Source of the DNA: a virus
Virus record (IMG/VR): IMGVR_UViG_3300028840_000504
Coordinates: 1-28,772 of that record
Direction: 5' to 3' (one strand)
Length of the DNA stretch: 28,772 nt
How positions within the stretch are numbered: position 1 is the stretch's first letter; every line of letters begins with the position of its first letter. Shown here piece by piece: positions 7,284 through 14,287 of this stretch. Below the pieces are notes generated by a model, which searched no databases, was not told the origin of the DNA, and saw only the letters and a program-made list of their open reading frames with translations. The position numbers were made by a program, and so were the translations under genes.

Positions 7284-10200
7284 TCACACGTTCCTCGTGA
7301 ATCTGGCTTTAAGGTACGGTCTTCTGCCGCAATTACTATTGTCCGGTCCTCTGCCCGGATTATAACAAGTTGGTCAGTACAAACGAAGTCAATTTCGGAG
7401 TATGCATTTACATTGTCAGCAAAGTGTGCATGCAGCGCATCGCTGACCAACAGGATATGTTGCTGGGTAAATGTTCCGGTATCTGCCGCGTGCGCATGGA
7501 CCGCACTGGCGATATCCAGGAGATACCCCAGCGACATGCTCATTTCGTCGGCAAAATGAGCGTGGGTCGCGCTGTTGATATCGACCAAATGCTCCATCGA
7601 CAACAACGCTGCGGCGGCAATATGGCCGTGCGTCGCTGCGTCGATCAGAAGGCTATGAATCTGGGAAAGCGTGGCCGTGTCTGAACTCAGCGCATGGGTA
7701 GCACTAAAGATTGCCAGCACACCCGCTGGCGACAGGACCGCGTTGTCTGCCGTATGGCCATGAGTAGCTGCGTCGATGAGCAGGCTGTGAAGCTGGGCTA
7801 GAGTCGCATTATCAGCCGTGTGATTGTGCAGTGCATCATTAATCAACAGGGCGACAATCTCAGCCAGCGTAGCGTTATCAGCAGCGTGGCTGTGAGTCGA
7901 ATCAGCAACGATCAGGCTGTGAATTTGGCTGAGCGTAGCATTATCAGCCAAATGTCCATGTGCAGCCGCGTCTACCAGCAAGACATGAAGCTGGTTGAGA
8001 ACGATGTTCGCAGCCGAGTGTGCGTGGAGAGAGTTCGCAATCTCCAAGACACCTGTTGTAATGACAACAACCTGATCAACCGTATGCGCGTGGAGCGCGT
8101 CGTTGATAAGCAGGGTATGAAGCTGACTCAGCGCCACATTTGCTGCCGTATGCCCGTGCGCCGCATTAGCGATATCCAGCAGTGCTGTTACCAGCAGCGT
8201 AACGTTCTCAGCTGAATGCCCATGCGCAGCTGCATCGACAAGCAGCGTATGCACCTGACTTATCGTCGGAGCATCCGCCAAATGTGCATGTGCCGCAGCC
8301 GCTATGATTAGCTGGTGTACCTGAGCGAGTGTCAAGCCGTCTGCGGTATGCGCGTGGCTGGCTTCGTTTACCAACAGCGTGTGCAGCTGACTTAGCGTAG
8401 CTGCGTCTGCCGTGTGCGCATGCGTAGCCGCATTGATCAGCAGCTCTACTAACGAAGTAAGTGTTGCGTTGTCTGCGGTATGCGTATGCGTCGCCGCCGC
8501 AACGATCAGGCTATGAACCTGTGCGAGTGTCAGTCCATCAGCGGCATGAGCATGAGCAGAATCTGCAATGGAAATCGAAACTTCAATCGCAGAATAATAA
8601 TAATCTGCACCGATAGGCCATGCGGTGCCGCTGGCGGGCATGGCATCGCCATCGATGTCATAGATAGGCGACGTCAGGTCGCCCGAATCGTATAGGTTTA
8701 GGCCTGCGTCGACCAGGGATGATGATGTGGAAAGGTGATAATCGTCGTTTGCGGCGTCTAGGAACTCTGCCGAGGTTATTTCGTAAATGCTGTTTGCGCC
8801 GACTAGGTCGCTATTTGCGCTTGTCTTGCTTGACGCGTTGTAGTCTTCGTCGGTTCCAGATGCCAACAAGACCTCTATTCCGTCTATCTCAAAAAATACA
8901 TTGTTTTTTACTACGCCATTCACAGATCCAGCAGAAACAGCAAGCCCATGTATTGCATTTCCGTTGCCTACAAACACATTATTCGCAATAACAACATTGT
9001 CGCAATAGATGCCTAGACTAACCGCGTATCCGCTAGTGACTGCCGTGTTTCGAAAGAATATGTTGCTTATGATTTTTATATCATCATGATGTCCAGCTGA
9101 TTTTATACAGTTTGCGTAGCAATCCAGTATGCACCCACTAACTTCGCAGCCGGGTTCCAAATCCATCAATTCAGAATTGTATTGATATTCAATATCTAGA
9201 TTCTTAATTTTTGTATATTCTGCGACTGTCTCAAATGGTCCTTGGAATAGTCCATTGTCGTTGTAGACGCGAGCGCCACTACCCTGCGTTCCGTCATGCG
9301 CTTCGCCGCTTGCCGCTCTGAATTCCATGTAGCAAGCGGCGCTTGTTGTCCAGCCTATCGCGTTGAGATTGTCTTCAAGGCCAAAGGTTGACCCAGATCC
9401 GCCCCAATCATCCGCGTAAAGCTCAGCGGCGGCAATCTCACCAAATGCTGTCAGATCACTTCCGTATGTTGTTTGCTGCGCGGCCTCCCATGCTGTGAAG
9501 CTCGTATAGTCCGGTGCCGGGCTAGTTGCTCCTGACTCCCTTATCGCGCTGACTACTTCAACTACGCCACGGCTCGCACCTATAGGCCAATGCTCGTTCG
9601 ATGCCGAGTCGGCAAAACTAAACCCTTCGATGTCGGTATAGTCAGATGCCGTGCCAAGATCAGCGCCGGCATCGAATAGGCTGGTCGCACTTGAGTCGAT
9701 GCGATAATCGTCGTTCGCGGCGTCTAGGAACTCTGCCGCGGTTATTTCGTAAACAGCATTTGCATCTAATCCATTTAGCGCGCTTGATCCGCTCGCTACA
9801 TCTGTAGCGTTATAGGCTACTGTTTCGTTTGAAAGGTTTCCTGTTCCGGTTAACTCATTTTCGCAGTCGAAGAAAATATTGTTACTTATTGTCCATGCGT
9901 CTGCGTTTGTCCCTATTTCAATTCCTATGCTGCCACTGTTCCCGCTTCCGATTATTGTATTGTTCGCGTAAACATGATCGTCGGGAAGGTTCCCATGTGC
10001 AATTACCGCCTCCCCATTTGTTGCATGTTCAGAAAGCATCAAACAGCCAATAGCCGTAATAGCACTTCTTTGGTTGGATTTTAAGCAATTATCACCTCCC
10101 GCATTCCACATTATGCAGTTTTCTATTCTTTGAATAGCCTGCAAGCAGTAAACTGGCGGGTAGATATTCTCGGTCTTAAATTGCAGCCGTTTTAATCTGC

Positions 10201-10510
10201 AATACGACTCATCTAGCGATATGGGTTCTTGAAAGTTTTGTGTTTTCCAAACACGCGCACCAGAGTTGAGCGTTCCATCGTGTGCCTCGCCGTCTGCTGC
10301 CCGAATTTCTATATAATTCGTGGCGCTTGTTGTCCATCCTGATACAATGCAAGCATCTTCTAGACCATCGCCCGCCCAGTCGTTGTAAAGCTCGGCAACA
10401 GCGATCTCATCTGCGGTGACGAGATCGCGTTGTTGCGCAGCTTCCCAAGCCGACAGGGACGTATAGTCCCCACCAGACGAGCGAATGGAATGGACGACCT
10501 CGGTAGCCAT
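7280..10510 (-). CDS. Large tail fibre/spike with two beta-helix modules and 18 His-x-His repeats, 1076 aa
   Basis: Residues 1-313 and 316-636 are two copies of one module. Each opens with a 'DYTS-x-x-AWEAAQQ' motif, then 'GWTTSA ... Y-x-E-R-A-A-x-GEAHDGT', then right-handed parallel beta-helix sequence with N-N-x-F ladders (NNIFFDC; SNIFFRN, NNVFVGN, NNVFFEI), and closes with 'YEIT-x-AEFLDAANDDY' and WPIGA. Residues 650-1045 are eighteen 22-residue repeats without any gap, each beginning around His-x-His-x-Ala-Asp. The tail (RAEDRTIVIAAEDRTL) is a short repeat often seen at ends of phage structural proteins. Beta-helix folds are common in spikes that bind or degrade surface sugars; no catalytic residues can be assigned. 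It is the biggest gene in the window and the likeliest host-recognition protein. Ends in TGA overlapping the next GTG. Confidence 0.85.
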   Translation of the reverse strand: MATEVVHSIRSSGGDYTSLSAWEAAQQRDLVTADEIAVAELYNDWAGDGLEDACIVSGWTTSATNYIEIRAADGEAHDGTLNSGARVWKTQNFQEPISLDESYCRLKRLQFKTENIYPPVYCLQAIQRIENCIMWNAGGDNCLKSNQRSAITAIGCLMLSEHATNGEAVIAHGNLPDDHVYANNTIIGSGNSGSIGIEIGTNADAWTISNNIFFDCENELTGTGNLSNETVAYNATDVASGSSALNGLDANAVYEITAAEFLDAANDDYRIDSSATSLFDAGADLGTASDYTDIEGFSFADSASNEHWPIGASRGVVEVVSAIRESGATSPAPDYTSFTAWEAAQQTTYGSDLTAFGEIAAAELYADDWGGSGSTFGLEDNLNAIGWTTSAACYMEFRAASGEAHDGTQGSGARVYNDNGLFQGPFETVAEYTKIKNLDIEYQYNSELMDLEPGCEVSGCILDCYANCIKSAGHHDDIKIISNIFFRNTAVTSGYAVSLGIYCDNVVIANNVFVGNGNAIHGLAVSAGSVNGVVKNNVFFEIDGIEVLLASGTDEDYNASSKTSANSDLVGANSIYEITSAEFLDAANDDYHLSTSSSLVDAGLNLYDSGDLTSPIYDIDGDAMPASGTAWPIGADYYYSAIEVSISIADSAHAHAADGLTLAQVHSLIVAAATHTHTADNATLTSLVELLINAATHAHTADAATLSQLHTLLVNEASHAHTADGLTLAQVHQLIIAAAAHAHLADAPTISQVHTLLVDAAAHGHSAENVTLLVTALLDIANAAHGHTAANVALSQLHTLLINDALHAHTVDQVVVITTGVLEIANSLHAHSAANIVLNQLHVLLVDAAAHGHLADNATLSQIHSLIVADSTHSHAADNATLAEIVALLINDALHNHTADNATLAQLHSLLIDAATHGHTADNAVLSPAGVLAIFSATHALSSDTATLSQIHSLLIDAATHGHIAAAALLSMEHLVDINSATHAHFADEMSMSLGYLLDIASAVHAHAADTGTFTQQHILLVSDALHAHFADNVNAYSEIDFVCTDQLVIIRAEDRTIVIAAEDRTLKPDSRGTCE
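7376..8563 (-). repeat. Eighteen 66-bp units encoding a 22-residue His-x-His repeat
   Basis: In the fibre protein the first His of the His-x-His pair falls at residue 653 and then every 22 residues to 1027, eighteen times with no insertion or deletion. The consensus is roughly A-A-T-H-A-H-T-A-D-N-A-T-L-S-Q-L-H then a Leu/Ile/Val-rich end. Copy 14 (residue 939) has lost the second His. About half the copies carry a third His at unit position 17. DNA copies have diverged, so the array is old or strongly recoded but length is kept. Confidence 0.9.
8737..9753 (-). repeat. Near-identical 50-bp segments 966 bp apart within the fibre gene
   Basis: Bases from 8737 to about 8787 and from 9703 to about 9753 match in all but about two positions, while the surrounding beta-helix modules differ much more. 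The offset of 966 bp equals 322 codons, the module length. This marks the module duplication and suggests recent recombination or gene conversion at the segment coding for the AEFLDAANDDY end motif. Confidence 0.75.
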
Positions 10511-10830
10511 TAACTGATGTCAATCGTTCCCGTCAGGCCGAGGAACTGTTCCAGCTTCTTGTACAGCGCGTATTCTATAGCGTCCTGTACCGGCGTTCCT
10601 GGGTTGTTTGTTTGCAGTTGATCGGCCAACGTAAAAACAGATGCAAATTGCGCCTCCGGCACCGTAACCATCTGATCGTTGAACAGCACGGTAAAGGCCG
10701 AACCGTTCCAGTTGCCTAGCTGATAGCTGACATGTGCTTCGCTGCGCTCAAGATCAACAGAATAGGTGCTGATGATCAGCGCGTTTACGGTTTTGGTCTC
10801 ATCGACCGGGGTTGTGTAGTCAAATCGCAT
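10510..10830 (-). CDS. Unrecognised virion-region protein, 106 aa
   Basis: ATG at 10830 overlaps the upstream stop as TAATG, and the gene ends one base into the fibre gene, so it is translationally coupled on both sides. The product begins MRFDYTTPVDETKTVNALI, has a beta-rich middle (HVSYQLGNWNGSAFTVLFND) and a helical C-terminus with EYALYKKLEQFLGL. No signal peptide or membrane segment. Its place just before the fibre suggests a fibre adaptor, chaperone or baseplate-like component, but that is inference from position only. Confidence 0.65.
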   Translation of the reverse strand: MRFDYTTPVDETKTVNALIISTYSVDLERSEAHVSYQLGNWNGSAFTVLFNDQMVTVPEAQFASVFTLADQLQTNNPGTPVQDAIEYALYKKLEQFLGLTGTIDIS

Positions 10831-11201
10831 TAGTCTCTCCCGACTGGTTTTTGGGTGATAGTCGTATTATCCGCCTCAATCTTGTACCAACGTCGGCGGC
10901 GGCTCCGCCCTGGATTGTACTTGTCGCCTATGAGCAACGCGCGCATCAGGCGGGTGATGCGCAGCATAGATCTTGGGTTGTCGTCTTTCGGTGTGCGCGG
11001 TTCACCGGCTCGTAGGTATTCGTAGTCTGCTGCCGGTCCCGGCAGTGTGACCACACGGAAAGGCGCTTGCTGTTCCTTCGCACTGTACTCGTGCGAATCC
11101 TCAGCAACGTAAACAACATCGCCAATCTTATATGCACCTTCACGATCCTTCACTGGATCAAGGTGCGTGTTGTCACGGTCAAATACCAGTAGCTTAGCCA
11201 T
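10830..11201 (-). CDS. Conserved phage protein of the virion region, 123 aa
   Basis: I choose ATG 11201 (MAKLLVFDRDNTHLDPVKD), with AGGA nine bases upstream; the longer frame to 11276 would run through the upstream small membrane gene. The N-terminal pattern 'A-K-L-L-V-F-x-R-D-N-T-H-x-D-x-x-K-D-x-x-G-x-Y-K-x-G-D-V-V' is one I recognise as recurrent in phage virion gene clusters, always uncharacterised. The C-terminus is very basic (GRSRRRRWYKIE). The first eight bases overlap the end of the 39-residue membrane gene. Confidence 0.7.
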   Translation of the reverse strand: MAKLLVFDRDNTHLDPVKDREGAYKIGDVVYVAEDSHEYSAKEQQAPFRVVTLPGPAADYEYLRAGEPRTPKDDNPRSMLRITRLMRALLIGDKYNPGRSRRRRWYKIEADNTTITQKPVGRD

Positions 11202-11313
11202 GTTTAGTTTTCCTTTTCTGTTTTTCCAATCTATGGCCAACAGAAATGCCATATAAAACTGAAAAAATAACTGCAAATAACGCTGGAATGACTATGGATA
11301 AGAACTCAACCAT
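11194..11313 (-). CDS. Small single-span membrane protein, 39 aa
   Basis: ATG at 11313, GAGG eight bases upstream, TAA at 11196-11194 overlapping the next gene's start by eight bases. The product MVEFLSIVIPALFAVIFSVL continues to a short loop and a basic tail (RLEKQKRKTKHG). A hydrophobic segment at residues 4-26 followed by many Lys/Arg predicts one membrane span with the C-terminus in the cytoplasm. Too short to recognise. Accessory lysis or membrane function is possible, given the lysis cassette 1.3 kb upstream. Confidence 0.65.
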   Translation of the reverse strand: MVEFLSIVIPALFAVIFSVLYGISVGHRLEKQKRKTKHG

Positions 11314-11316
11314 ATC

Positions 11317-11535
11317 TCAATCCTCTGAAATAAATTCATTGGCGCGCAGTTCTTTTGCAATTTGAAACGCTAAGTCATTCCAATAATAACATTCTTCGTC
11401 TGTGTCAGGCGACGCGCAATCAACAAGGCCCGCCAGAAGTAGCACTTCTGGGTGGGGCCATTTAGTTGTATCTACCTTTACCGGACTTGCCGGTCGGGTC
11501 CTTTTTTCTCGCCCGTGTAAACGACGTCGTCCCAC
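11317..11535 (-). CDS. Short unrecognised gene, up to 72 aa, start uncertain
   Basis: The frame opens with GTG at 11535 and overlaps the upstream 88-residue gene by 58 bases. No clear ribosome site precedes that GTG. The C-terminal half (WPHPEVLLLAGLVDCASPD, then DEECYYWNDLAFQIAKELRANEF) looks like genuine protein, whereas the first 18 residues (Arg-rich) look like out-of-frame translation. A later GTG at 11445 would give 42 residues. It ends four bases before the 39-residue membrane gene. Function unknown. Confidence 0.5.
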   Translation of the reverse strand: MGRRRLHGREKRTRPASPVKVDTTKWPHPEVLLLAGLVDCASPDTDEECYYWNDLAFQIAKELRANEFISED

Positions 11536-11744
11536 GGCTGTCCGGGCAAATTTGGGTCGTCAGCTTTCATCCGGCCAAGTTCTTCAGCGAACGCAACGAG
11601 ATTCTTCGTGGCTTCCGTGTTAAACACGTTTGCTTGCGTCACATCATCGTAGAACGTTTCCCACGTAAGCCGCGACAGCAGCTGCCCACCCGTGGTGTAC
11701 TGAGTTGCCGTCACAATAACGACATCTTCTCTTTCATCACCCAT
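11478..11744 (-). CDS. Unrecognised small protein, 88 aa
   Basis: I place the start at ATG 11744 (MGDEREDVVIVTATQ) because AGGAG lies eight bases upstream and the upstream frame is occupied by a separate 45-codon gene. The product has a beta-rich N-terminus, a helix around residues 40-60 (NTEATKNLVAFAEELGRM) and a Pro/Asp-rich, then basic, C-terminus. No membrane segment or known motif. It is part of a run of small genes between the spanin region and the fibre. Confidence 0.65.
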   Translation of the reverse strand: MGDEREDVVIVTATQYTTGGQLLSRLTWETFYDDVTQANVFNTEATKNLVAFAEELGRMKADDPNLPGQPWDDVVYTGEKKGPDRQVR

Positions 11745-11748
11745 TTCT

Positions 11749-11886
11749 TTATCTCCTATTGTGGCCACAATACGAGGCCACGATGTCATCGTAAAATCCG
11801 TTTGCGATGATAACCGGCCATGCCCAGCCACCTGCCCATAGCACTGCGCCTATTAGACAGGCGGCTATAAGCAAGTAGCGGAGCAT
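11749..11886 (-). CDS. Small membrane or exported protein, 45 aa
   Basis: ATG at 11886, six bases after the preceding TGA; TAA at 11751-11749, four bases before the next ATG. The product begins MLRYLLIAACLIGAVLWAGG, a hydrophobic span of about 20 residues after one Arg, then WAWPVIIANGFYDDIVAS and a short basic end. It could be a single-span membrane protein or carry an uncleaved signal. The ribosome site is weak, so translation probably depends on coupling with the upstream gene. Confidence 0.6.
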   Translation of the reverse strand: MLRYLLIAACLIGAVLWAGGWAWPVIIANGFYDDIVASYCGHNRR

Positions 11887-11892
11887 AGGTTA

Positions 11893-12459
11893 TCAGCGTG
11901 CCCCACCACCACTGGACGGGCCAAAGGTGGAACCCGGCTCGGCGGTGACAGGAAGGTCGATAAAAATGTCACCGTTCTCATTTTGCTGCTCTTCGATCTC
12001 ATCAAGCAGCTTCGAGATGACATCAATGTTGTTAGCAGCACGCTCCGCGTCTTTCGCAGTCAGGCTACCCGGCAGCGCGGCGCTGTTCGAAGTAGCGAGT
12101 TCTGCAGCCATCAGCATCCACTGTTCAGCCAGCAGCTGGGTTTCCTCGTTCAGAGGGATCTCGTTGCCTGCCATGTCAGTGGTGAAAGTCTCGTACGGCT
12201 CCGAAAAATCAATCGGAAGCTGAACACGAGCTGCGCCTTGGCGATCAGGCAGCGGACGCTCAGAAAGCTTGGCAATCTTGGAACGAGCCTTAGCGACGTA
12301 AGCACGCTGGCGTTCCAGCATATGCTCGTCGATACCGAAGGTATGCGCCGCAGAAGTTTCACCAGCAGCGGTTTTGCCAACCTCATAAAAGAACTTGGCA
12401 ACGTTACGCAGTTCCGAGTTACGGTTCGGATAGACCGTGAAAAGATCATTGAAGGCCAT
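11893..12459 (-). CDS. Virion-region protein of unknown function, 188 aa
   Basis: ATG at 12459 with GAGG eight bases upstream. The product MAFNDLFTVYPNRNSELRNV is helical over most of its length, with a conserved-looking DEHMLERQRAYVAKARSKIAKL helix, a middle section TTDMAGNEIPLNEETQLLAEQW and a Gly/Ser-rich C-terminal tail. No membrane span. I have the impression of similar proteins in other phage structural regions but cannot name a function. The 5' leader is highly structured (see 12469-12561), which may control its translation. Confidence 0.65.
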   Translation of the reverse strand: MAFNDLFTVYPNRNSELRNVAKFFYEVGKTAAGETSAAHTFGIDEHMLERQRAYVAKARSKIAKLSERPLPDRQGAARVQLPIDFSEPYETFTTDMAGNEIPLNEETQLLAEQWMLMAAELATSNSAALPGSLTAKDAERAANNIDVISKLLDEIEEQQNENGDIFIDLPVTAEPGSTFGPSSGGGAR

Positions 12460-12468
12460 TTGACTTAC

Positions 12469-12561
12469 CTCAAGAATTCAGACTCCCGCAAGCCTTAGCT
12501 CTTGAGTTGTCCCGCCCCTTGTACGGGCAAGGGGCACGCTAGGCGCCAAAGGGGACAACTC
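12469..12561 (-). promoter_or_regulatory. Structured intergenic RNA element before the 188-aa gene
   Basis: On the transcript, GAGTTGTCCC (12561-12552) can pair with GGGACAACTC (12513-12504), ten perfect pairs. They enclose a second hairpin GCCCCTTG/CAAGGGGC (8 pairs, loop of six). Downstream, TCTTGAG (12475-12469) overlaps the GAGG ribosome site and is complementary to CTCAAGA (12506-12500), whose first three bases are also used by the 10-bp stem. The two pairings therefore exclude each other. No U-tract follows, so this is not a normal terminator. Confidence 0.55.
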
Positions 12562-12569
12562 TGTTGCGA

Positions 12570-12752
12570 CTAATTGTCGCAGATTCGTTTCCAGGTTTCG
12601 TTGTGTTTTAGTATCTGGCGCAGCGTTTCCGGCGTATCCTGGGCACTTGCCTTGATCGGCGCAGTCAACTGACAAAAATCAGTCGCGGATCCACCCGTTG
12701 TCGCGCAGCTTGTCAAGAATGTCACCATCAGACATATCATCGACATCAGCAT
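12570..12752 (-). CDS. Outer-membrane spanin lipoprotein (Rz1-like), 60 aa
   Basis: Begins MLMSMICLMVTFLTSC; the LTSC lipobox puts the lipidated Cys at residue 16, giving a mature peptide of 45 residues. AGGA lies five bases before the chosen ATG at 12752. The mature part has two further Cys (ATDFCQ... and ...RICDN), a spacing common in phage Rz1-like proteins. The gene starts inside the i-spanin gene in another frame and runs past its end, the classic Rz/Rz1 nesting. The product should be anchored in the outer membrane and join with the i-spanin across the periplasm to fuse the membranes at lysis. Confidence 0.8.
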   Translation of the reverse strand: MLMSMICLMVTFLTSCATTGGSATDFCQLTAPIKASAQDTPETLRQILKHNETWKRICDN

Positions 12753-12933
12753 CAACTTCCTGGGAAGTTTTGATACGCTCAAGCGTTCTCTCCTGTATTT
12801 CAGCTCGCATTTCTTCCTGTGCGCCTTTGCGGACTTTGTAGCGAATTCGCAAAACTGCAGCGAGCAGGGCCACCGCACCAACAATGAGCGTGGCGAACTT
12901 TCCCCATAGACCACCCAGGAGTCTAAGTATCAT
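12679..12933 (-). CDS. Inner-membrane spanin (Rz-like), 84 aa
   Basis: An N-terminal hydrophobic segment (residues about 3-28, LRLLGGLWGKFATLIVGAVA and on) is followed by a basic turn (RIRYKVRKGAQ) and a helical, coiled-coil-like periplasmic part ending DILDKLRDNGWIRD. This matches the i-spanin layout: one N-terminal span and a periplasmic coiled coil. It starts directly after the endolysin gene's stop (12934) and contains the start of the lipoprotein gene in another frame. Predicted partner of the lipoprotein in the final lysis step. Confidence 0.8.
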   Translation of the reverse strand: MILRLLGGLWGKFATLIVGAVALLAAVLRIRYKVRKGAQEEMRAEIQERTLERIKTSQEVDADVDDMSDGDILDKLRDNGWIRD

Positions 12934-13542
12934 TTAGACCCCCTCCCTGTCTATTTTGATCACGCGTTCATGGATAATAAACGCGGCAATCGCAATTACA
13001 GCTGTAATTTGCGCCCATTTAACAAGATCTTCGTTGATATCCGTCAAATATCCGACGAATTCAGAAATTGCGGCGAACGCTTCGGGGATAAAGGCTGCAA
13101 TCGGGAATCCAACTGCTGCTGCGGCAACAGTTTTACTATTTTTAACCGTTTTAGGTTTGGCGGTCAGTGGGTACATATTCCACGACAGCTGAATGTGCGT
13201 TCCATCCTTGAACGAAGTCCAATCCCCGCCCCAAGTAATGTCGATACGCAGATCCCGCGCAGCCTGCTTAAACAAGTCCGCGAGCTGCTTATAATACTGG
13301 AATTCCCAAGTCACCTTGCCGTCCTTTACCACCGCAAAATCAATTGCGTGGCCAGTAAGGTGCCTAGAATTCATCGTCTTAGATTTACCTTTTTCCAGCA
13401 GCTCTTTTTGCCGCTCCGCAGTGCGAAGTCCTTCGGTAATAATGAAGGGAAGGGAGGTGCGCTCAGCTACTTCTTCTACTAAGCGTACTAGGTCTGGATG
13501 TACGCCTACCAGATTCTTCCGGCTGCGTTCAGTAAGGTTCAT
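12934..13542 (-). CDS. Endolysin: M15-type peptidase with C-terminal membrane segments, 202 aa
   Basis: Peptidoglycan peptidase of the M15 (VanY/L-Ala-D-Glu peptidase) group. The zinc site is visible as S59-R-H61-L-T-G64-H-A66-I-D68 and H116 in GTHIQL; WGGDW at 104-108 supplies the usual catalytic-region motif. The catalytic domain ends near residue 125. Unusually, the last 65 residues carry two hydrophobic segments, about 138-163 and 177-191, followed by a basic end. This suggests a membrane-anchored or holin-assisted enzyme. AGGA lies seven bases before the ATG at 13542. Upstream is a 36-residue membrane gene, downstream the spanins, making a complete lysis cassette. It would cleave cross-link peptides of the cell wall. 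Confidence 0.88.
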   Translation of the reverse strand: MNLTERSRKNLVGVHPDLVRLVEEVAERTSLPFIITEGLRTAERQKELLEKGKSKTMNSRHLTGHAIDFAVVKDGKVTWEFQYYKQLADLFKQAARDLRIDITWGGDWTSFKDGTHIQLSWNMYPLTAKPKTVKNSKTVAAAAVGFPIAAFIPEAFAAISEFVGYLTDINEDLVKWAQITAVIAIAAFIIHERVIKIDREGV

Positions 13543-13546
13543 CTAT

Positions 13547-13657
13547 TTATCCTAGCAGAGCCGATATAACAACGCCAACTCCGACACCTACCGCAAACGC
13601 TAGTTTACACGTGGACCAATTCGTGACCATGTAATTTTTCAGATCTTCCAATTTCAT
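13547..13657 (-). CDS. Small membrane protein in lysis cassette, 36 aa, possible holin-like
   Basis: ATG at 13657 with AGGAG six bases upstream; TAA at 13549-13547, four bases before the endolysin ATG. The product MKLEDLKNYMVTNWSTCKLA ends in a Gly/Val-rich hydrophobic stretch (residues 19-36) typical of a single C-terminal span with the N-terminus outside it. Position directly before the endolysin makes a holin or pinholin-like role plausible, but one short span alone does not prove it. The C-terminal spans of the endolysin are the rival explanation for how the enzyme reaches the wall. Confidence 0.7.
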   Translation of the reverse strand: MKLEDLKNYMVTNWSTCKLAFAVGVGVGVVISALLG

Positions 13658-13673
13658 CGGGTTCTCCTAATAT

Positions 13674-14273
13674 TTACTGTGTTAATTTCGGCATCACCGC
13701 TTGTTCCAAGCGGTCTATACGTTTATTTACCGCCTTGAACTCTACATCAGCGTTTTGCCTTGTAAACCGGTTTGCTGTAGCCGCAGTATTTCCGCGTTCA
13801 AGCGCAGTAAGCCGTTCGTTCAGGTTATCTAGCTGATGCTGCGTAAACTCAGTACGCTTTGTTATTGCTTCGCGAGCTTGCCTCAGTAGCTCATCGTGTC
13901 GCACTGTAGCGCGAGCTTCATAGCGACTAATACGCCCTTCCACCTCCGCAATCTTCGCTATTACGCGCTCTGGGTGTCCATCAGAGACATGGTCATTGAA
14001 TCGCTCTATAAATCGATCACCCCAACGTTCAATCCGGCTTAAATCCGCCGTAATCCCCGCCACAACCAACGACCCAATTGTAATCAGAACGCCAACCCAT
14101 ACTGCTACTGTTGCCCAATTTGTCTTGCTTCGCTCTCCTATTGAGTCCGTAACTTTGGTAACTAAATTCGTTAGTCGAGATATATCAGCGGTAATACCTT
14201 CAACCGTTGCTTCAAGGCGCGATAAGCGCTCGTCTAACCCTGTACTCATAGGCCTTCGTCTGCGTCTGGTCAC
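13674..14273 (-). CDS. Coiled-coil protein with one central membrane span, 199 aa
   Basis: The frame opens with GTG at 14273 (MTRRRRRP...) or ATG at 14249 (MSTGLDERL); neither has a strong ribosome site, the ATG having AAGG very close. Residues 12-48 form a heptad helix (ERLSRLEATVEGITADISRL), residues about 52-74 a membrane span (WATVAVWVGVLITIGSLVVA), and 76-199 further long helices with heptads ending LEQAVMPKLTQ. It lies between the adaptor and the lysis genes, 16 bases before the 36-residue membrane gene. A lysis-associated or membrane-anchored virion role is possible; I do not recognise a family with a proven function. Confidence 0.65.
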   Translation of the reverse strand: MTRRRRRPMSTGLDERLSRLEATVEGITADISRLTNLVTKVTDSIGERSKTNWATVAVWVGVLITIGSLVVAGITADLSRIERWGDRFIERFNDHVSDGHPERVIAKIAEVEGRISRYEARATVRHDELLRQAREAITKRTEFTQHQLDNLNERLTALERGNTAATANRFTRQNADVEFKAVNKRIDRLEQAVMPKLTQ

Positions 14274-14287
14274 TTGACTTCACTTTG

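Noticed and set aside
7355-7366. TGTTATAAT on the minus strand near the end of the fibre gene as a promoter
   Set aside because: Lies in codons for Leu-Val-Ile-Ile, no -35, and 70 bases before a gene that is already coupled to the fibre gene.
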